Assembly (NCBI RefSeq): GCF_021608225.1
Contig: NZ_JAKIJS010000001.1
Span: 248,001 to 312,000 of the forward strand
Direction: 5' to 3'
Source: Pseudalkalibacillus berkeleyi
GTDB taxonomy: Bacteria; Bacillota; Bacilli; Bacillales; Fictibacillaceae
DNA length: 64,000 bases
Part shown: positions 49,720-58,633 of the stretch, piece after piece
Layout: every line of letters starts with the position of its first letter
Position numbering within the stretch: position 1 is the first letter of the stretch
Translations under genes and position numbers: made by a program
Notes under the pieces: generated by a model
Seen by the model: the letters and a program-made list of their open reading frames with translations, nothing else
Databases searched by the model: none
Told to the model about the DNA's origin: nothing

Positions 49720-50724
49720 ATGAGAGCGATGATGATTAATAAATATGGAAAAAATGAACAATTACATATGAAAGAAATCGATCAGCCAGAGGTAGGCGTT
49801 CACGATGTCTTAGTTGAAATTCATGCTGCGAGTGTAAATCCAATTGATTTTAAAATCCGGAACGGCGGGGCGTTAAAGCTGATCTTGAAATATGACATGC
49901 CACTAACACTTGGAAATGATTTTTCAGGGGTAGTCGTTGAAGTTGGTTCCAATGTAACGAAATTCAAAGTCGGTGATGAGGTTTATGGTAGACCGAGTAA
50001 AGATCGAATCGGAACATTTGCAGAAATGATTGCCATTCATGAAGACGAGCTTGCGAAAAAACCGAATACACTTTCCTTTGAGGAGGCTGCCTCTTTACCT
50101 CTAGTCGGGCTTACGACTTGGCAGGCATTTCACGAAAAATTCAACCTTAAAGCAGGGCAGAAAATATTGATCCATGCGGGCTCTGGTGGTGTAGGGACGT
50201 TTGCCATCCAACTCGCAAAAGCAATGGGTGCATATGTTGCAACAACAGTCAGTGATCAAGGATATGAGCTTGTTAAATCTTTAGGTGCGGACGAAATCAT
50301 CAACTACCGAAAGAAGAACTTTGAAGAGGAATTATCTGGGTACGATGCAGTCTTTGATACTTTAGGTGGAGAATCGCTAGAGAGATCTTTCAAAGTATTG
50401 AAACCTGGTGGGAAAATTGTTTCTGTTTCGGCAGTTCCAACGAAAACGCTAGCAGAAGAGATGGGGTTAGGTCCTCTCAAAAAAATTCTGTTTTCAGTGA
50501 TTAGTCGTAAGTTAATGATAATGGCTAAAAAGCACGATGCAGAATATGATTTCTTACTTATGCGCCCAAGCGGCGAGCAGCTTGATAAAATCAAAGAGCT
50601 AGTAGAGTCCGGCAAGATCAAACCCATTATCGATAAAATCTATGCACTAGAAGAAGCGCAAGGTGCGATGGCATACAATGAAACCGGGAGAGCAAAAGGG
50701 AAAGTCATCGTTAAAGTAAAATGA
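49720..50724 (+). CDS. Zinc-free quinone-oxidoreductase-type alcohol dehydrogenase
   Basis: About 334 residues from ATG 49720, with AGAGGAG ten bases before (ATG 49711 is too near). It belongs to the MDR superfamily: MKEIDQPEVGVHDVLVEIHAASVNPIDFKIR, then the Rossmann motif HAGSGGVGTFAIQLAKAMGA. Zinc-binding cysteines are absent, so it is a quinone or enone reductase with NADPH. Monocistronic. Confidence 0.88.
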   Translation: MRAMMINKYGKNEQLHMKEIDQPEVGVHDVLVEIHAASVNPIDFKIRNGGALKLILKYDMPLTLGNDFSGVVVEVGSNVTKFKVGDEVYGRPSKDRIGTFAEMIAIHEDELAKKPNTLSFEEAASLPLVGLTTWQAFHEKFNLKAGQKILIHAGSGGVGTFAIQLAKAMGAYVATTVSDQGYELVKSLGADEIINYRKKNFEEELSGYDAVFDTLGGESLERSFKVLKPGGKIVSVSAVPTKTLAEEMGLGPLKKILFSVISRKLMIMAKKHDAEYDFLLMRPSGEQLDKIKELVESGKIKPIIDKIYALEEAQGAMAYNETGRAKGKVIVKVK

Positions 50725-50753
50725 TGTATAAATATGTGTTATTTAAGAAAATA

Positions 50754-50787
50754 AGAGCTGTCAGAATTTCTGAATTCTGACAGCTCT
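50754..50787. terminator. Bidirectional terminator
   Basis: AGAGCTGTCAGAATT and AATTCTGACAGCTCT pair over 15 bp with a four-base loop; T-rich on the minus strand, so it mainly serves the nuclease gene. Confidence 0.85.
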
Positions 50788-50805
50788 ATGAAATATGAAA
50801 AGTTT

Positions 50806-51969
50806 TTATTTTCCTGGTAGTGGCACACCGACATTCCAATCGTTTACAGAGTCAGTATCTGTAGTTACGTCACTACGATAAATGGCTTGTCCTGTATTGG
50901 CAGTAATGTTCCAACCAGATACATAATTTTCATAGGCTAAAAAGTCGATTTCAGATCCAGAAGGATTTTGAAGTGAAACTTGGTCACCAGAATTTCCTAG
51001 AGCAAGTGACATTCCAGAAACATCTGGATCAAACCCGAATAAGTTACGGAACCCTGTAGTGTCCTTAGCTACTACTAGATATTGACCTGGATCAATTGTA
51101 GTACCGGAAGGCAGTGCAAATGTACTGTAGTTATCTTTTAATAAATATCCACTTATGTCGAGTGTTTGTGATGAAGTGTTGTAAATTTCTAAGTATTCAC
51201 CAACGCTGTCGTTTCCTTCTGCATCATAATATACTTCTTGAATAAGTAACTCATCTGAAGTACCACCGCCCGAACAATTACATGTATACCCAGCAGATTG
51301 TGCATCTTGTTCAGTAAAGAAGAATACACGGTCTTCAATTGGTACTTGAGTGTAGTTTTGTGGAGTAACATATTCTTTCGAGAAATAGTTACCGACATAT
51401 TTATCAGGCTGATCGTTGAACATGCGATCACGATATTCAAATGGAAGCTCTTCTAAAGGATTTGATGCATCCCAGACACCAACTTTATTGTTCATACCTG
51501 TGATCATTGCGTTACGGTAATCTTCAAACTTAGGATCCTCAAAAGGCCAGATGAAATAAGAGATAGCATGACCATTCTCCAACATAGAACGGTTTACATC
51601 CATATTTCCTTTAAACACATATGCTAACAGACGACCGAAGCCATCCACTTCTTCAGCACCAGTAACTAGTGTTACCTCAGTTCCACTTGGTAGAACTGAT
51701 TTGAGATAATCGGTGGCTGCATTTCCGTGTGGGTCAATTTGATTACCAGGGTCTTTGCCACCCGATACGAATGTTTCAGGTGTATCAATACCTAAGAAAC
51801 GAACTTCATCTGCACCTTGAACAGGATTTGTAAGCATGATCGTATCACCGTCCTTCACATAATCGACGGTGCCAGTGTAAGTTCCAGCAGCTGCGACATC
51901 CGGTTCGATAACGGAAAGTGGAACAAGTAATACAGCGACTAACATCCAGATGCTCATCATTTTCTTCAC
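50806..51969 (-). CDS. Secreted thermonuclease with C-terminal lamin-tail domain
   Basis: About 387 residues. A signal peptide (VKKMMSIWMLVAVLLVPLSV, cleavage near VAAA-GTY) is followed by a staphylococcal-nuclease-type domain (about 29-170) with VDYVKDGDTIML, VRFLGIDTPET and VDGFGRLLAYVF, carrying the calcium- and phosphate-binding Asp, Arg and Glu. A Cys-containing Ser/Gly linker follows, then a lamin-tail domain (about 240-360, LLIQEVYYDAEGNDSVGEYLEIYNTSS). GTG 51969 with GGGAGG nine bases upstream is preferred to TTG 51987. An extracellular nuclease, perhaps for nucleotide scavenging. Confidence 0.88.
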   Translation of the reverse strand: MKKMMSIWMLVAVLLVPLSVIEPDVAAAGTYTGTVDYVKDGDTIMLTNPVQGADEVRFLGIDTPETFVSGGKDPGNQIDPHGNAATDYLKSVLPSGTEVTLVTGAEEVDGFGRLLAYVFKGNMDVNRSMLENGHAISYFIWPFEDPKFEDYRNAMITGMNNKVGVWDASNPLEELPFEYRDRMFNDQPDKYVGNYFSKEYVTPQNYTQVPIEDRVFFFTEQDAQSAGYTCNCSGGGTSDELLIQEVYYDAEGNDSVGEYLEIYNTSSQTLDISGYLLKDNYSTFALPSGTTIDPGQYLVVAKDTTGFRNLFGFDPDVSGMSLALGNSGDQVSLQNPSGSEIDFLAYENYVSGWNITANTGQAIYRSDVTTDTDSVNDWNVGVPLPGK

Positions 51970-51992
51970 AATAAAAAACCTCCCCAATATAT

Positions 51993-52262
51993 TTGGTACT
52001 CCCCAATAAACGTACCAAAAGACTGTGAAGGTTGTATAAAGTCACTGTAAAACCAGATAGGTCCTACTTTAGATATATGTATCCTCAAAAAAGATTATTA
52101 ATAGATGGTTAGTGTAAACTTTTTTACTAAAAAATGAGACTTTTATTACCGGTTTCTACAAATTAAGACGAAGGTAGAGTCCATTGGCTTAATTAAATAA
52201 AACTTTACATTTGCGATTGTAGAATAAAGGAAATTCGACAAGAAATTTGTCGGGTTTTTTTC
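51993..52262. other. Intergenic region left of csp copy 2
   Basis: The 400-bp gap between the nuclease and csp copy 2 holds a GGTAC/GTACC hairpin at 51993-52014 in the nuclease leader, with ATTGGGGAG repeated in and after it so that the hairpin duplicates the ribosome binding site. A plus-strand terminator (52236-52262) is listed separately. No gene is supported between them. Confidence 0.5.
52236..52262 (+). terminator. Orphan plus-strand terminator
   Basis: CGACAA (52236-52241) pairs with TTGTCG (52247-52252), followed by GGTTTTTTT. No plus-strand gene ends within 1.5 kb upstream. Confidence 0.6.
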
Positions 52263-52289
52263 CTTGTCCAATGGTCAACATATTGATAC

Positions 52290-52383
52290 TATAATAGTAA
52301 TTATTTTTGTTCAGTAGATTCATGAATTTATTAGAGCAAGAATAGTAAAACAATGTGCTTAAAGTGCAATAGGAGGCAACAAA
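52290..52383 (+). promoter_or_regulatory. Promoter -10 and cold-shock leader of csp copy 2
   Basis: TATAAT at 52290-52295 starts a leader with the same blocks as csp copy 1: TTATTTTTGTTC (52301-52312), GAGCAAGAATAG and AGGAGGCAACAAA. Confidence 0.7.
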
Positions 52384-52584
52384 ATGGAACAAGGTAAAGT
52401 AAAATGGTTCAACGCAGAAAAAGGTTTCGGTTTCATCGAGCGTGAAGGTGCTGAAGATGTATTCGTACACTTCTCAGCGATTCAAGCAGAAGGATTCAAG
52501 TCTCTAGAAGAAGGTCAAGACGTTACTTTCGACATCGAAGAAGGACAACGCGGACCTCAAGCTGCTAACGTACAAAAAGTATAA
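52384..52584 (+). CDS. Cold-shock protein (copy 2)
   Basis: A 66-residue cold-shock domain nearly identical to the first copy (start [23 protein letters not shown]2 VFVHFSAI). The ATG follows AGGAGGCAACAAA. The two copies differ mainly at conservative acidic positions, pointing to duplication and divergence. It acts as a nucleic-acid chaperone. Confidence 0.95.
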   Translation: MEQGKVKWFNAEKGFGFIEREGAEDVFVHFSAIQAEGFKSLEEGQDVTFDIEEGQRGPQAANVQKV

Positions 52585-52600
52585 TTTGACGATGCTGACG

Positions 52601-52636
52601 AACAGGCTCCTTTAATAAGGGGTCTGTTTTTTTGTT
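52601..52636 (+). terminator. Terminator after csp copy 2
   Basis: AACAGGCTCC (52601-52610) and GGGGTCTGTT (52619-52628) pair with wobbles, followed by seven T. Confidence 0.85.
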
Positions 52637-52739
52637 TTTTAATTAGTTTATAAGGATGAATTTGGAAATAGATGTTTTGATTCAATAATTTTAGGTAATA
52701 GTTCATATGTAAACAATTATAGAGAAGGGGTTTTAATTT

Positions 52740-53066
52740 ATGTCACACGAAAAGTACCAATCAGTAATTGATGCGCTACATGAGTGTATGGTTGCATGTA
52801 ACCACTGTTATTACTCCTGTTTACAAGAAGATGATGTAAAGATGATGGCAGAGTGCATCCGTTTAGATCGAGAATGTGCTGATATGTGCTCCTACTTAGA
52901 ACAAGCATTAGTGAGAAATACGCCATTTGCACCTGAATTAGCTACCGTTTGTGCAAAGATTTGTGAAGCATGTGGAAATGAATGTAAGAAACATGATCAT
53001 GAACACTGTCAACAATGTGCTGAAGCCTGCTACAAATGTGCAGAGGAATGTAAGAAGTTAGCATAA
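52740..53066 (+). CDS. Four-helix-bundle copper-binding protein (DUF326/Csp family)
   Basis: A 108-residue cysteine-rich protein. Cysteines recur in CMVACNHCYYSCL, RECADMCSYL, CAKICEACGNECKKH and CQQCAEACYKCAEECK, i.e. CxxxC helices lined with thiols as in the Csp copper-storage bundle. It lacks a signal peptide, so it resembles cytosolic Csp3-type proteins storing or buffering Cu(I). GAGAAGGGG precedes the ATG. Monocistronic with a strong terminator. Confidence 0.9.
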   Translation: MSHEKYQSVIDALHECMVACNHCYYSCLQEDDVKMMAECIRLDRECADMCSYLEQALVRNTPFAPELATVCAKICEACGNECKKHDHEHCQQCAEACYKCAEECKKLA

Positions 53067-53071
53067 CGATA

Positions 53072-53113
53072 AAAGAGCTAGACCCGCACGTATTTCGCTG
53101 GGTCTAGCTCTTT
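53072..53113. terminator. Bidirectional terminator
   Basis: AAAGAGCTAGACCC (53072-53085) and GGGTCTAGCTCTTT (53100-53113) pair over 14 bp. Confidence 0.9.
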
Positions 53114-53115
53114 TC

Positions 53116-53700
53116 TTATCTTCCTTGTTGAATAACTTCATCTATGATCCCGTATTCTCTTGCCTCAACAGCTGACAGAAAATAATCCCGGTCTGTGTCC
53201 CCTGCTACTTTTTCAAGTGGTTGACCTGTTCGCTCAGCGATTATTTCATTAATGTGCGCCCTCAATTTTATTATTCTTTTTGCAGAAATTTCTATATCCG
53301 AAGCTTGCCCCCGAGCTCCGCCGAGTGGTTGGTGTAACATAATTTCGCTATTTGGTAAGGCATAGCGTTTGCCCTTCGTACCAGCGAGCAGAAGCATCGC
53401 ACCAAACGATGCGGCCATACCTGTGCAAATGGTTCTGATGTCAGGCTTAATATATTGCATCGTATCAAAAATTGAAAATCCTGCAGAAGTTGAGCCGCCG
53501 GGACTGTTGATATATAAAGAAATATCCTTTTCGGGATCGTCAGCCGCCAGGAATAGAAGCTGAGCTACAATACTGTTTGCCATATGATCATTAATCTCAT
53601 CACTGACCATAATGATCCGGTCCTTCAAAAGCCTTGAGTAAATATCGTATGAACGTTCTCCATTATTGGATTGTTCAATTACATAGGGAATGGTTGTCAT
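53116..53700 (-). CDS. ClpP-family protease (second copy type)
   Basis: A 194-residue ClpP. The catalytic Ser is in [15 protein letters not shown], His in [22 protein letters not shown], and Asp in GDTDRDYFL. It forms a tetradecameric barrel working with Clp ATPases in the cytoplasm. The sequence is diverged from a typical core ClpP at its ends, and it lies directly after a sigma-factor gene (about 27 bp from the extended end), so it is probably a paralogue for special conditions. GAAGGAGG precedes the ATG. Confidence 0.88.
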   Translation of the reverse strand: MTTIPYVIEQSNNGERSYDIYSRLLKDRIIMVSDEINDHMANSIVAQLLFLAADDPEKDISLYINSPGGSTSAGFSIFDTMQYIKPDIRTICTGMAASFGAMLLLAGTKGKRYALPNSEIMLHQPLGGARGQASDIEISAKRIIKLRAHINEIIAERTGQPLEKVAGDTDRDYFLSAVEAREYGIIDEVIQQGR

Positions 53701-53727
53701 CCCGTTCGTCCTCCTTCATTCAAGCCA

Positions 53728-54380
53728 TTATGCTGCCATAGAGAGGATGCTTGAAGGAGAAGCCTTTGGTTTTGGTTGTTTTACCAACTGGAACAATTGC
53801 GGAATATGACGGATGAGTAGAGTAGGATCTTCCGTTACGATTGCATCGAAAAGTAAGACGTCTAGCCGTAATCGTTGATCGCATATTCTTGTAAAAGTGG
53901 AAGATTTTCATCAGACGATATTGTTTTTAGGCGTTTTTTCGCTCGGTGCAAAATTGCCTTAACCGCTGTTTCACTCATTTGAAAAATCTCCGCAATTTCT
54001 GAGATCTGGTATTTGAAGCTTTCCTTTAAAGTGAAAATAACAGATTGCTTTGACGTGAGCTTCGCTAAATACTCCTTGATATCTTTTGAACATTCATGCT
54101 GCTCAATAATTGATTCAGGAATAGCTCCTAGAACTTCACGACTTCTCTTTTTTAGCTGATCAAGCCACAAGTTGTGGGCAATCTTTTTCAGGAGAGCAGG
54201 AGTTATATTCACATTTAGTTCATAATGCTCCAAAGCTTTTCGAAATGCCTCATGCGCTAAGTCCTCACTATCCCAATCATTCTGTGATAGAAATCGGCAA
54301 TACCGTTTTAACTTTGAGTAAAGCTCCTCAAGTTGAATGTCTTCACTTTGTTCTAATTTACTGCCAGGCCTGGCGTACAT
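53728..54380 (-). CDS. RNA polymerase sigma factor (ECF-like), C-terminus possibly frameshifted
   Basis: A sigma-70-family factor. Region 2 is in KLKRYCRFLSQNDWDSEDLAHEAFRKAL and region 4 in LTSKQSVIFTLKESFKYQISEIAEIFQMSETAVKAILHRAKKRLK. The intact frame ends at 53862 after AINDYG (172 residues from ATG 54380, AAGGAG eight bases before). The +1 frame continues without stop to 53728 in a plausible amphipathic tail (RLDVLLFDAIVTEDPTLLIRHIPQLF), so a one-base indel near 53880 may have shortened the protein. A stress function with the following ClpP gene is possible. Confidence 0.75.
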
Positions 54381-54545
54381 TTTTCTCACTCCTTTTTTGC
54401 TCCTCTCTAATCCTTAAACGATTAACAAACAATAAAAGATATGGGCAGAAGATATTTTTCTTTATTTTATTCTATTAAAGGATCTTCGTATACATATACT
54501 GGATTTCCATATGGATATTTATGTTAAAATCAAGAAAAAGGGGGG

Positions 54546-56087
54546 ATGCAAATGAAAACATGGATATACCCGATCTTCATTTGCTTGGTTTTTATCAGTT
54601 TACTTGTAAATCACCATTTACAAAATGAAAGGAAATTACCAACGGATCAATGGAGTAGAACGATCACCCTAAAGGAAGCAACCAGTAAGAGTGTTCCGTT
54701 TACGTATCAAAAAGGTAATGAATACCACATTTTCCAAGCCGGTGAGCAAATGGTTAATCACCTCATTACAAATGATCGTTTGGAGACAAGTAAAGTAGAA
54801 GAAATTCCAGTGAGAATACCTGATCCTTTAGCGTTTTGGGCTTATGGTTCCCAGTTGATGTTCTTGAAAGATGGTGAAATCATACACTTCGATGGGGAAC
54901 ATGAAAAGGTCCTAGCAAACAATGTAAAAGGAATGTCTTCAAGTGAGAAACAAGTAATATATTGGAATGATAAGTCAATATACAGTATAGATACAGAATC
55001 TTTCCGTAGTGAACGTATAGCTGAAAGTGAACAAACTATTGAGGATGTCATTTTAAATATACAATCTGATTCATTTATCGTATTATCTGATCGTGCTTCA
55101 ACTGATATTAAAGTCCATTATTTTACTAAACAAGGTAAAGATTACACACCGGTAAAGGTAACTGAAATTTCAGAGGCGGGTGTGGCGAGGCTAACGGAAA
55201 TGGATTTCCTTGAGATAGATGGAAAATTACATATTACATATTCAACATTCGGTACTGCAAAACAACAATTGAACTATCGTTCTTATTACACAAGCATTAA
55301 TCAAAAGTCGTTAGGTCAGCCGCTAAATTTTGAGGAATTGCTTTTTCATAATGAGGGGAATGGTGAGCGATTATTCAAACCGAGAGACTTACATCTATTT
55401 TTGAATGATGGAAAACCCTCTATCCTTTTCACTACAAAAGGAAGAACCGTTGGAAAGCAGATGGCAGACAACATCTACATGTCCTCAAAATCTGGAGAAA
55501 AGTGGATGGCAAGAAGAATTAGTACGGGTAATCATTCATCAGAACAGCCGCAAAATATTGGGGATGGTACAGTGATATGGCTTGATTACTCCGGAGAAGA
55601 GTACATGGTGAGTGGTGCATCCAACAATCCTGAAGCAGTGAAGCAAAGTATGAAATTAAATAGTGAAGATTGGAAGAATGCCTTGTCCAATTCGATGTCT
55701 GGTTTGTTCGCAGGCTTTATTATCTTATTGATTGCATTCATTTGGGTAGCGCCTCCAGCCATTTATTTATTTATCATCAACCTCGTTAAGGAGGAATCCA
55801 TTGATCAGAAAAAGCAGTGGGTACTTTGGTCAACGATCATTGTGTATATTGCCGTTCAATTTATGCTTGTACCCAAAATATTTAATCGTTCATTCTTTGC
55901 GAATGCTCCAGAGTACTTAACTTTCTCAGGAACGATGTTTGTCATTCCACTTGGATTAGCTTTGCTCGCTTATGGATTGATGAAAATAGGTACTGAACAT
56001 AATTGGGGAATATTTAGTAAGGTCTTTTATTTTGCATGTCTCAACATTCTTTTTTTTATAATTTTGATTGGACCATACACTATATAA
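54546..56087 (+). CDS. Membrane protein with propeller-like extracellular domain, unknown function
   Basis: A 513-residue protein divergent from the sigma-factor gene. One helix at the N-terminus, an extracytoplasmic beta-rich region (about 28-380) reading like a propeller, then four to five membrane helices at about 390-510. Not recognised. AAGGGGGG precedes the start (ATG 54546 or, better spaced, ATG 54552). It may be a regulator of, or target for, the adjacent sigma factor; that is a guess. Confidence 0.6.
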   Translation: MQMKTWIYPIFICLVFISLLVNHHLQNERKLPTDQWSRTITLKEATSKSVPFTYQKGNEYHIFQAGEQMVNHLITNDRLETSKVEEIPVRIPDPLAFWAYGSQLMFLKDGEIIHFDGEHEKVLANNVKGMSSSEKQVIYWNDKSIYSIDTESFRSERIAESEQTIEDVILNIQSDSFIVLSDRASTDIKVHYFTKQGKDYTPVKVTEISEAGVARLTEMDFLEIDGKLHITYSTFGTAKQQLNYRSYYTSINQKSLGQPLNFEELLFHNEGNGERLFKPRDLHLFLNDGKPSILFTTKGRTVGKQMADNIYMSSKSGEKWMARRISTGNHSSEQPQNIGDGTVIWLDYSGEEYMVSGASNNPEAVKQSMKLNSEDWKNALSNSMSGLFAGFIILLIAFIWVAPPAIYLFIINLVKEESIDQKKQWVLWSTIIVYIAVQFMLVPKIFNRSFFANAPEYLTFSGTMFVIPLGLALLAYGLMKIGTEHNWGIFSKVFYFACLNILFFIILIGPYTI

Positions 56088-56090
56088 GTT

Positions 56091-56118
56091 AAACCGCCTT
56101 TCAATAAGGTGGTTTTTC
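56091..56118 (+). terminator. Terminator after the membrane protein gene
   Basis: AAACCGCCTT (56091-56100) and AAGGTGGTTT (56106-56115) pair with one wobble, then T. Confidence 0.85.
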
Positions 56119-56316
56119 ATATGAAAAAGAAGGAAATATAAGGGATTTATTGAAGTGTTAGTAATGCTTTTTATACTTAAAGTATATAAATTTCCAGATT
56201 CAAAATTACTCGACGTTTTAGGAAATTGCAGAATTAAGTATAAGCGCAACTAAGGCTCATCCTGCGCCAAGGCTTGGATTTGCCAAGTTTTCTTTACATA
56301 ATAGGAGGATTAAGAG

Positions 56317-56679
56317 ATGAACCAATTAACTGGAGTAACTTTTCAAGTTCGTGTATCTAATTTTGAAGAAGGACAAAAATGGTATGAAACGCTCTTCAAT
56401 AGAAAGGCAGATTTCATACCACACGGTAATTTTGCAGAATGGGAGGTCATTCCGAATACATGGCTGCAAGTTTCAGAAGGGGTTCCATCAATCGGAAATG
56501 GACCACTTAGAATTGGAGTAGAAAATATTAAAGAAGAACGATTGAGACTTATGGAAAAGCTGAACTGCACTATAGAAGAAGTAAATACTCGTGAAGGTGT
56601 CCCTGCAGCATGGTGTACATTTGAAGACCCAGACGGGAACCTCATCGGACTATTTGAGGATTTAGCAAAAACGTCATGA
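56317..56679 (+). CDS. VOC-superfamily (glyoxalase/bleomycin-type) protein 1
   Basis: A 120-residue single vicinal-oxygen-chelate module pair (VTFQVRVSNFEEGQKWYETLF, WCTFEDPDGNLIGLFEDL). TAGGAGG precedes the ATG. The usual metal ligands are not all obvious. Its stop overlaps the next VOC gene by 4 bp. First gene of a run of six closely spaced small genes. Confidence 0.82.
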   Translation: MNQLTGVTFQVRVSNFEEGQKWYETLFNRKADFIPHGNFAEWEVIPNTWLQVSEGVPSIGNGPLRIGVENIKEERLRLMEKLNCTIEEVNTREGVPAAWCTFEDPDGNLIGLFEDLAKTS

Positions 56680-57077
56680 GTTTAATAAGAGTGGGAACGA
56701 CATATATACCTGTTCGCAACGTAGCTGAATCATTGAATTGGTATGTGGAGAAATTATCTGCAGTTAAGACTTATGAGGATGACCGAAAGGCGATTATCAA
56801 CCTAGCGGACCAAAGCTTTTTTCTAGTTAAAGCAGATGAAGGAGAAACGGCAAACTTTAAAGATTCAGAGGGTAATGAACAATTTTCATTAACATTTGAA
56901 GTAGATGGATACGACAAGTTGGCGGAATTACATAAAGAGTTTGCTCGAAAAGAAATTCGTGTAGGAGAAATAGAAGACCGAGGTCATGCAGGCAACAACT
57001 TCGTTTTTTACGACCTTGATGGAAACAAATTCGATGTATGGAGCGAGCTGAGTGTGGGGTTTAAAGAAAACACTTAA
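56676..57077 (+). CDS. VOC-superfamily protein 2
   Basis: A 133-residue VOC protein (TTYIPVRNVAESLNWYVEKL, NNFVFYDLDGNKFDVWSEL). It overlaps the preceding VOC gene by 4 bp and the GNAT gene follows after 5 bp. The two VOCs are not close in sequence, so they need not form one enzyme. Substrate unknown; possible roles are detoxification or antibiotic binding. Confidence 0.8.
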   Translation: MSLIRVGTTYIPVRNVAESLNWYVEKLSAVKTYEDDRKAIINLADQSFFLVKADEGETANFKDSEGNEQFSLTFEVDGYDKLAELHKEFARKEIRVGEIEDRGHAGNNFVFYDLDGNKFDVWSELSVGFKENT

Positions 57078-57082
57078 GAATC

Positions 57083-57592
57083 ATGGAGAATACAACTATG
57101 AAAATTATTCACACTGATGAACGTTCAAGAAAAACAGTTAAAGAATTTTTAGCACAACATTGGGGTAGCTCTCGGATTGTTGTTTCTACAGGAACTTATC
57201 AATGTGAGAGACTGGATGGTTTTATTGCGATTAATGATTCAGATGAAATGATTGGATTGATCACATATATAGTATTAGATGATTATATGGAAGTCATCTC
57301 TTTTGATAGCGTATATGAAAATAGCGGGACTGGAACAAAGCTTTTAGATACACTTGAACGATTTGCTGTATCATTAAATTTGAGGGCGATTCAACTGATT
57401 ACCACAAACGACAATCTGAACGCGCTGGGATTTTATCAAAAAAGAGGGTTTCAGATTATGGATGTGTATCCCAATTCGGTAGCTAACGCTAGGAAAATTA
57501 AACCTGAGATCCCTCTTGTCGCTGAAAACAATATACCAATTAGGGATGAACTTCTTTTAATAAAGCCCCTGCACGAAACGAAAGGGAAATGA
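57083..57592 (+). CDS. GNAT-family acetyltransferase
   Basis: A 169-residue GNAT. The acetyl-CoA motif is VYENSGTGTKLLDTLERFAVSLNLRAIQLITTNDNLNALGFYQKRGFQIMDVYPNS. The segment RIVVSTGTYQCERLDGFIA precedes it. The acceptor is unknown. Its 3' end overlaps the following hydrolase gene by 4 bp (ATGA). Confidence 0.85.
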   Translation: MENTTMKIIHTDERSRKTVKEFLAQHWGSSRIVVSTGTYQCERLDGFIAINDSDEMIGLITYIVLDDYMEVISFDSVYENSGTGTKLLDTLERFAVSLNLRAIQLITTNDNLNALGFYQKRGFQIMDVYPNSVANARKIKPEIPLVAENNIPIRDELLLIKPLHETKGK

Positions 57593-58299
57593 AAATGAAG
57601 GCTGAAAGAAAAACAAATCCAAATACAACTTTTGATTATACATTTATTGATAATCAGGCTGACAAAGTGTGCTTTATGTTTTCAGGAGCGGGATATACAT
57701 ACGATAAGCCTCTATTCTATTATTCTACAATGGTAATGCTTGAATCCGAATACGATGTTGTCCATATTCATTATGCCTATGAAAAAGATGTACGTAACCT
57801 TCCGTTAGAGAATCTAACAAAGATAATAGTCAATGATGTAAATCCGATTATTGAAGAAGTTCATAGTAACAAGGACTACAAGGAAAAGGTATTGTTAGGA
57901 AAATCCTTTGGTACGCTACCAATTATAGATGGATTTATGAAAGACGCTAAGAGGTTTCATGATTCGAAAATAGTGATTCTAACGCCTCTATTAACTAAAG
58001 AACCATTATATGAAACACTATTAACATGTAACCACGATGTCTATCTCGTAATTGGAACTAAAGATCAGTTTTATAGAATAGATAAGATCAATGCTTTATC
58101 AAAAAAGGAAAACATGACATTGAAGGTGATCGAGGATGCTAATCACTCTTTGGATATCATCCCGTTCCATACAGAAGAGGCAGTAGAAGTAATGAAAGAA
58201 ACGATGGCAGGAATGAAGAATTTTATTAAAACAAAAGTAATTGAAAACACAGGGGGAAAATATGAAAGCAGCAGAGATGGAGAAAGCAGTAGATTTTAA
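57589..58299 (+). CDS. Alpha/beta hydrolase
   Basis: A 236-residue small hydrolase. The nucleophile elbow is LLGKSFGTLPI, the acid is in VIGTKDQFYRID and the His in IEDANHSLDIIPFH. Such small hydrolases act on esters or lactones. It starts inside the GNAT gene (4-bp overlap) and its end overlaps the next gene by about 38 bp. Confidence 0.75.
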   Translation: MKMKAERKTNPNTTFDYTFIDNQADKVCFMFSGAGYTYDKPLFYYSTMVMLESEYDVVHIHYAYEKDVRNLPLENLTKIIVNDVNPIIEEVHSNKDYKEKVLLGKSFGTLPIIDGFMKDAKRFHDSKIVILTPLLTKEPLYETLLTCNHDVYLVIGTKDQFYRIDKINALSKKENMTLKVIEDANHSLDIIPFHTEEAVEVMKETMAGMKNFIKTKVIENTGGKYESSRDGESSRF

Positions 58300-58633
58300 G
58301 AAACTGACAATCGTAGATTTACAGATTTCACTCCAGGAGAGTGAGAATAGACTAAAGTTTGTTACGAGCACAGCATTTATTGAAGCAGATGTTCGAACGC
58401 ATGAACCAGAAAGTTTTAATGATGATCCGACTTTAGGGCGAGCACTAGGAAAGTTTGAAACCAATCCGAACGTTGATTATTCTGACAGAGACGTAATTAA
58501 CATCCACTCATGTGTGTATTTACAAAATGTGAAAATAACGCCTATTTCAGCTCCTGACTCAGCAACCTACTTAGATGAATTCGTGATCTTCACAGACCAC
58601 ATTTTAGGCCTGGCTTTGGCGGATGTTGAGTAA
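58262..58633 (+). CDS. Hypothetical soluble protein
   Basis: About 123 residues from ATG 58262, which has GGGGG six bases upstream (the frame is open to 58241 but without a site). Not recognised. Acidic, no membrane segment, beta-rich at the end (SCVYLQNVKITPISAP, LDEFVIFTDHILGLAL). It overlaps the previous gene by about 38 bp and the next by 11 bp, so translation is coupled. Confidence 0.6.
   Translation: MKAAEMEKAVDFKKLTIVDLQISLQESENRLKFVTSTAFIEADVRTHEPESFNDDPTLGRALGKFETNPNVDYSDRDVINIHSCVYLQNVKITPISAPDSATYLDEFVIFTDHILGLALADVE

Noticed and set aside
52189-52470. 93-codon minus-strand frame across csp copy 2
   Set aside because: It overlaps the csp leader and gene and has a composition typical of shadow frames.
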